From Lunasporangiospora selenospora (lineage: Eukaryota; Mortierellomycota; Mortierellomycetes; Mortierellales; Mortierellaceae): a stretch of 15,306 nucleotides of DNA. The stretch is from contig JAABOA010000137.1 of assembly GCA_015680635.1 (NCBI GenBank), forward strand, positions 4,984 through 20,289. The letters are read 5' to 3'. A program made the translations under genes and the position numbers. Each line of letters begins with the position of its first letter. The stretch's first letter is position 1. Below are positions 1 to 9,904 of this stretch, in pieces. Under the pieces are notes generated by a model. The model saw only the letters and a list, made by a program, of their open reading frames with translations, did no database searches and was not told the origin of the DNA.

Positions 1-3000
1 GCTTCAGTCTTAACCGCTCGCGCCAGGTCCTAGCTCAATCCAAGCACATTTCCAAGTCTCTCCGAGTTGCCCATCCTGGTCCACTCTATCCGCCCGCCTC
101 ATCCAACGCTGCGGTCTCGGCCTCGGTTCCTGCTCGGGCCCCTGCCCAGCTGCTCCCCAAAGACACTCTTGTCAAATCTGCCACCGCACCTATCGATCAG
201 GCCTCGTCCACTCGCCCCACATGGCAGCAACAGGAGCAATTAACTCGGCCCGTCCTCGCTACCATGCAAGACCAGTCCGCCCACCGTGTATCGTCGTACA
301 TTGACGGAAGTGGGATGGACAGCAGGGGTCATTGTTATCCGCCGAATGCGACATCCCAGGTCCATTACTCTAGCTCACACGCAGAGTTCCACCGAAGAGA
401 TAGCCTCATCCCCAACACTTCCCCCTCTTCGGCTTACCCGGGTTACTACGGTAGTCTGCCATTTGCCTCGGCGACAGAGAGCCTGCCTCCATCCTCGTCT
501 ACCCAACGGCCTGCTGTTGCCACTAACAGCCCTTCCTCGGCAGATGGCTCCACAGTTGTCGGAGTCTCACCTCCAATTCCCACAAGTGCCGGCTTTGTGG
601 GTTACTCACACCGTGCTACAGCCTCCACCTCGTCAACCACCTCATTGACTTCTCCCATGGATCTCCTCCCACCTATTGCCACAGCCACAGCCCAAGCTCA
701 TGCTGCCTTTAATCCTTCCAAGCACACACAGTCGTTGCAGCTGCCAAGTCTTCAACAGCCTCAAGTACGTTCGTCTCAGCCCCGAAATGGTGAGCATGCT
801 TCACACCAGCGTCAGCTGAGCAGGCAGAGCATCCAGGACTCTTTGCCGATGCAGCCTTTTTTGGCTGATGCGACAGCGGTGGTGGCAGTAGCGACAGCTG
901 AGAATAACAGTAATGACATTTCGGCGATGGTTGGAGTGACAGCTACGGGGACGGGGACAGGAACCACCATGCCAGAAACGTCAACAGTAGTAGCCTCGGG
1001 GGCGGACCAATGTAACTCTTTCGAGTCGTGGAATGAATCCGCAATGCTGGAGAGCCCTTATGGTGAAGGAAACGGAGGCGCATATTTCACGGGTGTTCCA
1101 AGAACAGAGTCTTCTTCGACACATTCTCAGATCCAATCTTCATCCGCAACTAGTGCCACAGTATTTCCTGCACCGTCCCCAAGATCTTCAATGTCCACAG
1201 AGCAGATTTCGGGGAGGATGCCCACATCGCTAGGACAAAGACATGGTCAGAGTGAGGGACAAGCGTCCGAGGCTTCTTCCGAGGCGATGGCCATCGCCAT
1301 GGACGACAAGATGGCGCGAGCAACGACTGGGAGGGAGGAGAGTCTACTCGAGTCGAAGCGAATGCAAAAGATTGCGAGCGAGATGCTTGCGGTCAAAAAG
1401 TACGACATGAGCATCATGATCCCACGCCATATTTCACAGGAGCGCGACGAATTTTGGATTCCTCCATCGTCTTCGTCGTCGTCTCCTTTGTCTCCATCTT
1501 CATCCACTTCGTCGTTTTCTTCTTCTTCGCCATCGTCGTCATTACAGTGCGCCAGTGGGATTCAAGGGTTGCCGAACCATCTGTTGATGCTCCCGAGGGA
1601 TGCAAATTACCTTGTAGATGTGTTTTTTGAGGTAAAGTGAGAATGGGAGAACTGGATTTTCCTCTTTTTCTTTATTTCCCTCCCCCACCCCCCTTCCTTC
1701 ATTCTTTTCTTTCCATTGCTCCTCCTCTATTCCTCTCCTCCTCTCCACTCTCTGCCCCTCCTCTGCCCTCTAGTAGCTCGCAGGCACCACTTGTTATTAT
1801 TGTTCTTTTGTGCCTACTCTTTTCGACTACAAGTTGGCTAGATTGTATTGATAGTCCCCACTCTTCTTTGTCACCTTTCTCTGCTCATATTTCTCATTTG
1901 TTTTTGGATAAATGACCTACGCGTTTTTTTTTTTTTTTTTAAATTTGCATCGGAATGATTATTCGGTTCTGCAAATGGGGGTGAGGTGGGTGTAATCGGG
2001 TGGGGTGGGGTGGAGAGGTCTCTTTATTGGATCCCATTCTTTACCTTTTTTTTGACCACCAATGTGAGGGATTATGATTTTATTTGCTGTTTCTATCCCT
2101 CCTTCCCCTCCCCTTTTGGTTGCTATAGCATTCACATTTTTACTACCCAGTCATCAACCGCGCGGCGGTAGAGTTGTACTTGATGGATCCGAATTCGCCT
2201 CAGGCCCTGCTCATGCTGAACATCATCTTCATGACCGCCTGCAAACATCTAGGACGAGCCAGTGACATCAAGCGAGCCATCCAGTTCCGAGAACGTGCTC
2301 GAGGTAAATGACCAAAAAGAAAAGAAAAGAATGTAAACAAGGAAAGAAAAAGTGGGAAAGAATGAAAAGAGAAAGAATGAAAGAGTAAAGAGTACGACAA
2401 AGTGAGGCGTAAGAGTGAGGATGGGGAAAGGGGACCGAGAAAGAGTGTCTCTCACTCTTACTCACTCACTCTGATTCTGACCATTTCTTTATGCTCGGTT
2501 CCTGGAGACTCTACTCTTTGTCTCTCCTCCACACAGTCGCATTTCGACTGCTCAATGGTCAGGTTCTCACAGCGTATCTTTCGCTATCTCTCTCTCTCTC
2601 ACTCCACTCAATCACTATCTCTCACACAACACTCTAAATATTTGTTATTTTCTATTTTTCCCATATTTTCCTTATGGCATATTATGGGTTCCTTGTCATT
2701 CTCTCATTCTCTCCTAATTGTACACTAACCCTGTCACATACGTATCTCTCGTTCCCATAGAGGTCCAGTTCTTTATCGAAGGCAAGGTCCGGTTGAGCAG
2801 GATGCAGTCACTGCTACTGGGTTCGCTGGCTGTCTACGGAGTCTTTAATGTCGCGATTGGATTGGCCCAGGTTTGTGGGACTTATAACGCCCTCGCGACC
2901 ACGCCTTGTTCCACAATGCCCTGTTCCACCACAGCCACCGCTTCTGTTGGACTTGCCTCTTCTTCCTCTGCTCCTGCTGCATCCGCCTGTGCCTCCGCAT

Positions 3001-5972
3001 CTCCCTCAACCAACACCTCTGTCTCTACCTCTGCCACCTCTACCTCTGCCACCTCTGTCCCCACCTCTGCCCCGACTTCTTCCTCTTCTGTCTCGGCTTT
3101 GGCCTCATCCTCTGCCTCTGCCTTATCGCCGTCGATACCGTTATCACTATCTTTGTCATCAAGTGCTGATCTTGAAACGGAAAAGGTCACTGGTGGTGGG
3201 ACAGAGACAATAAGCACAGCAGCAGGTACAACGGGCCGGATCGGTTCCGGGCAAGACTACCTTCAAGGACCAGGACCAAAACAAGGGCTAGGAGAGCGAG
3301 ACCAAGAGCCAGAGCAAAGGCAAGGGCAAGGGCAAGGGCAAGGGCAAGGGCGAGGGCGAGGGCGAGGGCAAGAACGACGACAAACAAAAGATTCAAGAGG
3401 CAGAGGAAGAGAGGAAGAATATGCCGATCTTGAGTCACAGATGCCTTCTATTCAGGAAGGACAGGAGGGCGTCATTCCCGAAGCAGCATATCAGGCGAGA
3501 CTATGGGTTTTCTGGGGGTTCTATATTCGTGACTCGATCGCACGACTGTACTTTGGGTGGCCGCATGGAATAGATAGCCTGTTGGTCTCAGCAGAGCTTC
3601 CCAAGATCGCTGGCTGTGTTGGACTGGGAGGTCGACGAAAGTTATCCTCCGAGGCAGGGGCCGAAGGTGGTCCTGGCTCAACGGTGGCATCTGTGACAGG
3701 CAAGAGACGGGACTCGATGTTTCATCGAGATGCTCGTCTACCTGAGAAACGACGGATGACATCTGAGCATCCAGACCGCCATGGGCCATCAACCGACTCG
3801 ACCCACAGCGATGGTAAAAGCATCTCATTCGATCGTGTTACGTACCGAAACACAAGGCTGGTCGATAGCGACGACGAAGATGACGATGACGACGATATGG
3901 ACGATGAAGACGTTCGAAGACGGAGTGGTAGAAACAGCAATCGGCGGTTTGCAAGGAGACGACTTTTGGGAACCTTTGCCCAGGATGACGAGGACGATGA
4001 CGGCGATGATGTCTGTTACCGGGGATTGGTCGATGACGACGAACCCGCCGATCGAGACCGAGACGAGCAAGACCGACTTGGGCACCTTGGGTTTCGAGGA
4101 AGCATAGGCCAAGAGTCGTCAATGCAACATCCGCACAGCAGGGGAAACCCAAACAGGAACCGTCGTCGATTACCATACCGGTTTTCTGCCATGTCGCCAG
4201 AGCTACTGGAGGAACAGAGTCAGGGCCACTGGCGTGCGTTTGTGCCTCCAAACCAAACTCTGGATACGACACCTTTGGTCTCAGCCAGAGGCAATTCTTC
4301 AGTCCCGAGAGATCTCCTGTCACCCTATCCCCACCACCACCACCATCCCCACCACCACCAACAACAACAACAACAGCAGCAACAACAAGACAGTCAGTCG
4401 CCGCAGCAAGACCAACAACATGTACCCTTGATTCGTAAAGAGTCTCAAGGGTTAGAAGAGAAACAACAAACGTTTGATCGACATATGGAACGCATGAGAC
4501 TCTTGCTCGAGGCCGAGGAAGACGTGACCGACGGTGGGTCCTATTCCCGGTTTCTGTTTTTGGAAGAGGTCAAATTGTGGGCGATTGGCCGTCGAGTTGC
4601 CTTTTACCTTGCTGGGAGGTCTTCCAACCCAGCGCCCTCGGCTTGTCCCTTGGCTGGTTTGTCTGGGTCTGCGTTGGCTTCGGCTTGGAATGCTGAGAAC
4701 GCGTCTGGTGCTGAAGGGTATGGAGAGGGTTGCTCGAACAATGCCTCGACCTCTTCATATTCGGGTACTTCAAGTCGTTCTCCGACTTGGTCTCGCCATG
4801 TGGCACGCCAGTGGTCAGAGCAAGCCTGGATACAGGACCAAGAATTGCAGAGTCTACAGGCAGATTTGATTGAATGGGAAAAGAGTTTTCCAGAGCATCT
4901 CCGGTTCCGAGAGGATGTGGACCAAGAAGGCGTGAACCACAAAGTCAATGGCAAAATGGGTATGTTTGTACTTTTTTTTTTTTTTTTTTTTTTTCATGTA
5001 CATGTGTATGTATCGTGGTGGACCTTATTAGGTTTTCTAAACTCTTTGCCTACTATTCCTTTTCCTCCCCATGTAGGCGTGTTGATCATGTCGTATTATA
5101 CCATTACCATTTTGCTCCAGTCCTCGTATCTGCCCGTTCCCGGAAATGTTACTCCAGGGCCCAGTTCTACCTCCTCTGTGCGAGCATCGCCTTCAAGAAC
5201 TCTAGATCCCTCCGCCAGATCCAGCAAGAGACATTCAGCAGAGCCTGTTTCCCAGTGCGATTCGCCTTCTCACGAGGCGCCTTCGACAGCCCATGCCCAA
5301 GATTGCCAAGAATCACCTGTCCAGTCGCCTTCACAGGACCCTCTCGGACCTGGTCATCGTCCTTGGTCTCCTCCATTGTCGTCCAAGCCCAGGGGCCTTT
5401 CGATCTGCCCCCGTTATTTCAACACGGCGCACGAGATTAGCTCGACCCTATCCAATGTCTTGTTGCACCATGTTGAATTGATGTTGGACTCGTACCCCAA
5501 CTGGTGCTCGTTTCAAGCCAAGGTGAATCACTCCCTTGTCGCCGCACTCCGAGTCTCGTGTTTGAACGCCAAGCTCAGTCACAACTCCTCGTATGAACGT
5601 GAGGAAGCCAAGGCGGGGTTCAAGATGGGGTCGGATTTGTTTAAGCGATTGGCCTTGTTGCCGACCCCACTTACGATTCGAGATTGGCCTGCAGAAGAGG
5701 ATGTCCAGCAAATGTTGGATATTGAAGAAGAGTTTAGGGATATGATGATGACCCAGGAGGAGCAGGTGGAGGCCGAAACAGAGGAATTGGCGGAGGAGGA
5801 AGAGGCAGGGGTCGCGTCGGGTACTATGGACGGTTCAGGAACCGTGCCTGAAGACGTGGGCAACGACGAGTCCTGGTCATCGGCTAGTATGGGTGCCAAT
5901 TTGCCCATTTTTGGCGATCTAGACGACGAAGGGTTCAAGTTTGAGTGTGACCAACCGTCATCCATGTCGTAA
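1..5972 (+). CDS. Fungal-specific (zinc-cluster/Fungal_trans-type) transcription factor, 5' partial, four exons
   Basis: Exons: <3-1631, 2129-2303, 2761-4959, 5077-5972. Phases agree at all three junctions and give 1632 visible residues. The frame is open from base 3, with no stop before the ATG at 264, so the true start and the expected Zn2Cys6 DNA-binding cluster lie left of the window; no CX2CX6C motif is visible. The splice 1631/2129 joins YLVDVFFE to HSHFYYPVINR, a classic opening of the fungal transcription-factor middle homology region (about residues 536-638, ending GVFNVAIGLAQ). It resumes at 845 (ARLWVFWGFYIRDSIARLYFGWP), again at about 1176, and ends with helices at about 1473-1540. 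Ser/Ala, QG/RG, poly-Asp and His/Gln stretches separate the blocks. Likely a nuclear regulator; target genes cannot be read from this sequence. The family call is firm, the exact exon set slightly less so. Confidence 0.85.
1632..2128 (+). other. Intron 1 of the transcription factor gene (497 bp)
   Basis: The donor GTAAAG follows a complete Glu codon, and the acceptor TGCTATAG gives phase 0. A later AG at 2149-2150 was rejected because it leads into a stop in phase 0. Using 2128 restores the expected FFEHSHFYYPVI sequence of the domain. The intron is rich in pyrimidines and holds a run of 17 T at 1924-1940. No gene or RNA motif was seen inside it. Confidence 0.75.
2304..2760 (+). other. Intron 2 of the transcription factor gene (457 bp)
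   Basis: Donor GTAAAT, acceptor TTCCCATAG, phase 1 (g|ag makes Glu). A branch-point-like ACTAACC lies about 35 bases before the acceptor. The sequence is purine-rich at first and then CT-rich, with no supported gene inside. Confidence 0.75.
3315..3368 (+). repeat. CAAGGG/CGAGGG hexanucleotide repeat coding for (QG)5(RG)3
   Basis: Nine hexamers in a row: one CAAAGG, five CAAGGG and three CGAGGG, all in frame with exon 3 of the transcription factor. They give alternating Gln-Gly then Arg-Gly. The tract lies inside the low-complexity insertion that splits the middle homology region. Such a tract is likely to vary in length between strains. Confidence 0.9.
4331..4388 (+). repeat. CAC/CAA/CAG triplet tract coding for His-rich and poly-Gln segments
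   Basis: In-frame CAC and CCA/CAT codons give a His/Pro run, followed directly by CAA and CAG codons giving about ten Gln. This is typical of disordered linkers in large fungal regulators. It lies in the second large insertion of the transcription factor. Confidence 0.85.
4960..5076 (+). other. Intron 3 of the transcription factor gene, 117 bp, stop-free and in frame
   Basis: Donor GTATGT, acceptor CCCATGTAG, phase 1 (g|gc makes Gly). Removing it joins VNGKM to GVLIMSYYTI, which reads naturally for this family. It carries a 23-base T run at 4972-4994. Its length is 39 codons with no in-frame stop, so retention would keep the frame and insert a Phe-rich hydrophobic stretch. Intron status rests on the splice signals and the unnatural Phe run. 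Confidence 0.8.
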
Positions 5973-6272
5973 AAGGCATTTATCCCCTTCCTTTTCTTTG
6001 CAAGATTGAGAATGGAAGATACAGGTTTATGTAGAGTTGGTAAAAGCATTCTATAAAGACCCAAGTCTGATTCTCTCGCTTTCCCCCTCCTTCCCAAGTC
6101 CTGTTCTCATCCAAAATATTCAACACGCAATTAAAAAATCGACAAAAAAACAAAAGAGAGAGAGAGACAGAAGGGGACGCCAAGGATGTATTTAGACGAT
6201 GAACAATCCGGGTAATGTTTTTATTGCGAGATAAAAAACAGACTGCACATTGCGGCAACAACGTTCGATCGC
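5973..6272. other. Convergent 3' intergenic region
   Basis: These 300 bases lie between two convergent stop codons and must hold both 3' UTRs. A GA-dinucleotide run lies near 6155-6170. No coding sequence or RNA gene was seen. Confidence 0.7.
6220..6225 (-). terminator. Poly(A) signal AATAAA for eL42
   Basis: Read on the minus strand, AATAAA lies about 48 bases beyond the eL42 stop codon, a usual position for the cleavage/polyadenylation hexamer. A short T-rich stretch is nearby. Confidence 0.5.
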
Positions 6273-7944
6273 TTAGAAAGTAAGAGCCTGACCTATTAAT
6301 CGCAAAGTAAGAAATAATAAGAATAAAATAAACGCGTTAGTCAATTTGGTCCTATCATCCTTTCCTGTACAATCCATTTCCCTTCTTTCTTTCTTGGGGC
6401 CATGAAAAAAAAAAGAAATCCAACTTACCCTTCTGCTTCTTGTCACCACCAAGCTCGAAGTGCTTGCAGCGCTTCAAGGCGATCTGGTGCTTGTACTTGC
6501 AGACCTGGCACTCCAAACGCAAGACAACCTTCTTGGTGGTCTTGGCCTTCTTGTGGAAGACGGGCTTGGTCTGACCACCATAACCGGACTGCTTTCTATC
6601 GTAACGACGCTTTCCTGTTTGGTGTGTAATAGTCGTTGACAAAAAAGTATTGAAGGATAATCCGTTCATGGGTCATGCCGGGCGAGCCCATACAAAGCAG
6701 ACCATAGGGGAATTAATCGAGATTTTTTTTTTCAAAGTCATATTCCCGTTCGGATGAAGTTGGTGTGGTGATCAAGATATTGTCGTGTTAATGTCGCAAG
6801 GTGTATTGGATTAATGTTTCCCAAAAAGAAAAAGAAAAGGTGTCCAGACATGGTTCCCAATTATTTGATATACCAGATCAAAGTGTGGTGAAAGAAGGTG
6901 TATATATCCCATTCCAGAGTTGAGTATTGTTGTGCAGTCAAGTGATAAGCAGAGCATAGATTGGTGTAAAATGAGAATGTGAAGAAATATAGACCAAAGA
7001 GGTTAGTTTACTTTGTCTCAACAGGAATCACAGATACAATTGACACAGAAAAAGAGGTCTGGAGGACGTTACCCTGAGCGAAGAGAGAAGCCTTGCCGGT
7101 CTTGTACTGCGAGACCTTGTGGGCAGTGTGCTTCTTGCAGGTCTTGCCCTTGCAGTAGGTGTTTCTGGTTTTGGGAACGTTGACCTAAGATGGGGGCCAA
7201 GGCAAAAAAGACAAGAGTTCTCCTTGTTGAGTCTTTTACTCTTTTTTTTTTCTTCTTCCTTTTGTTGACTGTGATGGGAGTTGGCAAAGTCTCGATTGGG
7301 ATCCTGGAAGCAAGCTGAACAACATGATCTGTTCCATGGCACCTGGATCCTTCCTTTAGGGAATCTCGAGTCGATCTGCCAAAGGGGAATCCATTGGTCC
7401 ACTGCACAGTCAAGTCCAAGCAAATAAAAAGATGTGTTTGTTGTGGTGTCCCAAGTCGTTTAACAGGAATGAGAAAAAACAACGGCGAGGACTTTTTGTC
7501 ATGTCCTCTCAAGATAGATGCATAGATTCTCCATGCATTAGACAAGTTTCCAGATGTTTTCCAGCTCAAAGAGAACGAGAAATGGTTTACGCCCATGGTG
7601 TCCATGTGCAAGTGTCGAGTGGTGATAGCAATCTCGGCGACAAGTCTCGGTCAAGCGTCCTTCATCCGCGGTGCGCATCTTTGGTTCGACGAAAACCAAT
7701 AAAGTATGATACGACAAAGAAAAAAAAACAAGGTCTCGTCCCAACTTTGCTCATAGGAGTGTATGGCGATGGAGATTCCTGAACATGGCGACAGGGTGAA
7801 GGGCTGTCTCTCGGCAAATGCTGGCGAGAGGTGAAGATCGATGGTGTCCATGTCTATCGATCGATGGGTTGCATTTTCTGCAATCCATCCATCCATCCAT
7901 CGGGACTTGTTCTTCTCTCTCCCCTTTTCCCAGTAATGTACCAT
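6273..7944 (-). CDS. RPL42: 60S ribosomal protein eL42 (L44/L36a), four exons
   Basis: Exons on the minus strand: 7944-7942 (ATG only), 7184-7073, 6614-6429, 6292-6273; total 106 residues, the same length as yeast eL42. The product is a small zinc-binding protein of the large-subunit E-site region. Exon 2 gives [20 protein letters not shown] with a CX4C pair. Exon 3 gives [20 protein letters not shown] and a second Cys pair (LECQVCKYK) before [10 protein letters not shown]. The tiny exon 4 supplies QALTF and a TAA stop. Pro56, whose replacement gives cycloheximide resistance in yeasts, is intact. Exons 2-4 are very secure: donors GTAACG and GTAAGT, acceptors TTAG, ACAG and ATAG, phases consistent. 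The single-codon first exon is inferred. 7942-7944 is the only upstream CAT followed on the minus strand by a usable donor (GTACAT), and it has a good CAAAATGG start context. Confidence 0.92.
7185..7941 (-). other. Probable first intron of eL42 (757 bp)
   Basis: This long intron right after the start codon is a pattern common in ribosomal protein genes. The acceptor CCCATCTTAG is preceded by a T-rich tract. I looked for box C/D snoRNA motifs (RTGATGA with CTGA) on the host strand and saw none. It contains a short ATCC tetramer tract. The plus strand has an open stretch of 116 codons at 7432-7782 with no recognisable content. Confidence 0.55.
7883..7901 (+). repeat. (ATCC) tetranucleotide microsatellite, 4.75 units
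   Basis: Four full ATCC units plus ATC, inside the inferred first intron of eL42 and close to its 5' end. Confidence 0.85.
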
Positions 7945-8124
7945 TTTGTGCAAATCAGAAAGAGAGGCCGTTTTGAGTTGGATTCAACCTCAGAATATCA
8001 TTCTCTCGTTCCCCCCACTCCCACTCCCTCACCCACTGACCACACTCCATTCATCATCTACAGCATCCACACAAGCCACATTCAAGATTCAGTTTGTGTA
8101 TTCGACCATGCTGTGCTATCTCGG
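7945..8124 (-). promoter_or_regulatory. Promoter/5' leader of eL42 with a TOP-like pyrimidine tract
   Basis: These 180 bases separate the start codon of eL42 from the stop of the next minus-strand gene upstream. On the minus strand a pyrimidine run, CCTCTCTTTCT, lies about 15 bases before the proposed ATG. It resembles the pyrimidine-rich start sites of ribosomal protein genes and supports the first-exon assignment. No clear TATA box was seen. The 3' UTR of the upstream gene must share this interval. Confidence 0.4.
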
Positions 8125-9726
8125 TTATTCGTCCTGGGGACCATTCAGCCTCAATGCTTCAATCTTTTTCCCTGTAAGCGCAATCTCCTCGGCCACCTCG
8201 TCTACTCTTGCCTTGGCTCCATCCTTGCGCGTAGGGTTGGCTTTCATGGTCCTACTTCCCTCCTCAACACAGGCATCGTTCGAGTTCGAGTCTTGTCCTT
8301 GAGGTCTCGCGTGTGTAGATGACGCAGGCACAAACTTGATATCGCGTTTTCCAGACCGTCTAGACGTTTGTCCACGGTCCTCACCATTGTCCGAAGAAGG
8401 GGGGTGAGCCTGGTTCCCATCAGAGGGGCCAGAACTCCGATAGTAGGAGTACTGATCAATATCATCTTCATCCTTCGACTTTGCCTCGTTGAACGATCGG
8501 TTCTTATCCTTGTAATCCTTGAACGTCTTGAGACTCTTCCTACGATTGGGATGTGAAGGCTCAGCGTGATATGTCTCTTCCACATCGTCTGTTGCGTGGT
8601 CTTGAGATGCTTGTGGACGTGGCTGTGGCCGAGCCTGCGAGGAGGAAGAGCTTGATGGTCGCTGCTGCTGCTGCTGCTGTTTTTGGGTAGGGTGGTTGAG
8701 TGATGGATCTGGCTGTTGTGGATCGTCCGCATTTCGCAATTCGACAGGGTCCGACGCCCCATGGGCCGATGGGTTTGACCGGTTGGCCTGAGATGCTGGG
8801 TGTGTGTGGGGACCGTGTTTCCATGATGAACCCTCGTTCGGAGGATGGTCCGTCACACCACCCTGACGCTGCTGCGGCGGGCGAGCATACTGCGGCGGGC
8901 GCGAATGGTACTGCGGGCGGCCACGACCTCGATTCTCCGGGGTCTCATAGGGCTTGCGATATGGAGGTGCCTGAGAAGACTGCTGCTGCTGCTTTACGAG
9001 CGGCTCCAGTTTCTTGCCATCTTCCGAGATCTGGAGGTTCGCACTCCACAAAATATTATGGCTGACATTGTTTAGTATGCGTTCTGGTTTCTTTTTCCAG
9101 CATTCTCGCTGTTTGACAGCCTTGTATCCTTCGAGGCCGATTCCACGCTCGAGAGCAACCCTGACCAAGTCAACTCCTTGCAGCTGTAGCTCTGTATTGT
9201 TTCTGACATTATTGTAAAGGTAGATAAGACTAACCAGGCAATGGTTGATAGTGTCATCCGACAGGATCGGCGGAGTGCACTTTTGGAGATAGAACATGTA
9301 TATCACGTTCGCCTCAGAGGGCGAAGGTGCATACCGGACCATCATCGCTATTGCATGACCAATTGCCGTGATTTCGTCTCGGTTAAAGTCGTGTGCAGGT
9401 AGGGGTTTGGCAGGGATTGCCGTGGTGCTTTCAGCGGCGACTGGTGCAGAGGATGTGGGTGGAGCTTGAGACCATCCACGAGAGTTTGACTCTGTCATCG
9501 CCTGGCGAAGCTGGAGGTTCAACTGATAGGAAGTGATGGCTGGTGCCATATAGTTCAAAAAGACCTCAAAGGCATTTCCCCAGCGCTTCAGTTCACGAGC
9601 CTCATAACGAATGACGTCGAATTGCTCATGAATTCTGATTTCTCTCAGATCTTTGCCGCGAATAGATTCGATGTCGGGAGGAGGAGATGACTGGGTATAT
9701 TTGGATGGCCGCGGATGACGGGACAT
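8125..9726 (-). CDS. Unrecognised protein, 533 residues, helical N-terminal half and RG/Q/S-rich C-terminal half
   Basis: I do not recognise the family. The ATG at 9726 was chosen over an in-frame one at 9774, because the extra 16 residues are Phe/Ser-rich and come from a CT-rich stretch that looks like a 5' leader. Residues about 10-250 look folded and helical: RYEARELKRWGNAFEVFLNY, then AIGHAIAMMVRYAPSPSEAN, then VIYMFYLQKC and CLVSLIYLYNN. From about 260 the chain is disordered, with Gln runs, a GRGRPQYHSRPPQYARPP segment suggestive of RNA or protein contacts, a six-Gln/six-Ser tract near 350 and many charged residues. The last 30 residues (EVAEEIALTGKKIEALRLN) could form an amphipathic helix. 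No signal peptide or membrane span. It has no introns, unlike its multi-exon minus-strand neighbours. Function unknown. Confidence 0.75.
   Translation of the reverse strand: MSRHPRPSKYTQSSPPPDIESIRGKDLREIRIHEQFDVIRYEARELKRWGNAFEVFLNYMAPAITSYQLNLQLRQAMTESNSRGWSQAPPTSSAPVAAESTTAIPAKPLPAHDFNRDEITAIGHAIAMMVRYAPSPSEANVIYMFYLQKCTPPILSDDTINHCLVSLIYLYNNVRNNTELQLQGVDLVRVALERGIGLEGYKAVKQRECWKKKPERILNNVSHNILWSANLQISEDGKKLEPLVKQQQQSSQAPPYRKPYETPENRGRGRPQYHSRPPQYARPPQQRQGGVTDHPPNEGSSWKHGPHTHPASQANRSNPSAHGASDPVELRNADDPQQPDPSLNHPTQKQQQQQQRPSSSSSSQARPQPRPQASQDHATDDVEETYHAEPSHPNRRKSLKTFKDYKDKNRSFNEAKSKDEDDIDQYSYYRSSGPSDGNQAHPPSSDNGEDRGQTSRRSGKRDIKFVPASSTHARPQGQDSNSNDACVEEGSRTMKANPTRKDGAKARVDEVAEEIALTGKKIEALRLNGPQDE
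8662..8679 (-). repeat. (CAG)6 triplet tract coding for poly-Gln
   Basis: Six CTG units on the plus strand read as CAG (Gln) on the coding strand, followed by a Ser run. They lie in the disordered half of the unrecognised 533-residue protein. Confidence 0.9.
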
Positions 9727-9904
9727 GATGCTTCGAGAGAATGAGAAAAGGATGGGGAAGAAAGAAAGAAGCAAAGAGAGGGTGCGTGCGTGTCTGCAAT
9801 GTGGAAAATAAAAAAAGGGGAATGGCGGAGCTGCAGCTTCGCCTCTGGGTGCTCGGAAGACTGCTTCTCTCTAACCAAAAAATTTAATTCACACAATCCA
9901 CATT

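Noticed and set aside
264-1640. A stand-alone 458-residue gene starting at the ATG at 264 and ending at 1640
   Set aside because: The frame is open upstream to the window edge, and the end FFEVK-stop runs through a GTAAAG donor. Splicing at 1631 to 2129 restores a known domain, so this is part of a longer gene.
2151-2265. Exon 2 of the transcription factor starting at 2151 after a CCCAG acceptor
   Set aside because: In the phase left by exon 1 this leads to a stop within seven codons and loses the HSHFYYPV segment expected in the domain.
2718-2760. ATG at 2718 as the start of a separate 1084-residue protein
   Set aside because: These bases are the 3' end of intron 2, including its branch-point-like ACTAACC. 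The domain continues directly from exon 2 into 2761.
2882-3438. Long minus-strand open frames opposite the low-complexity region, rich in Glu/Ala or Leu/Ala
   Set aside because: They are complements of Ser/Ala and QG/RG repeat codons on the plus strand and show no family features.
7185-7941. A snoRNA hosted in the long eL42 intron
   Set aside because: No RTGATGA box C with a matching CTGA box D was found on the host strand. H/ACA RNAs cannot be excluded by eye.
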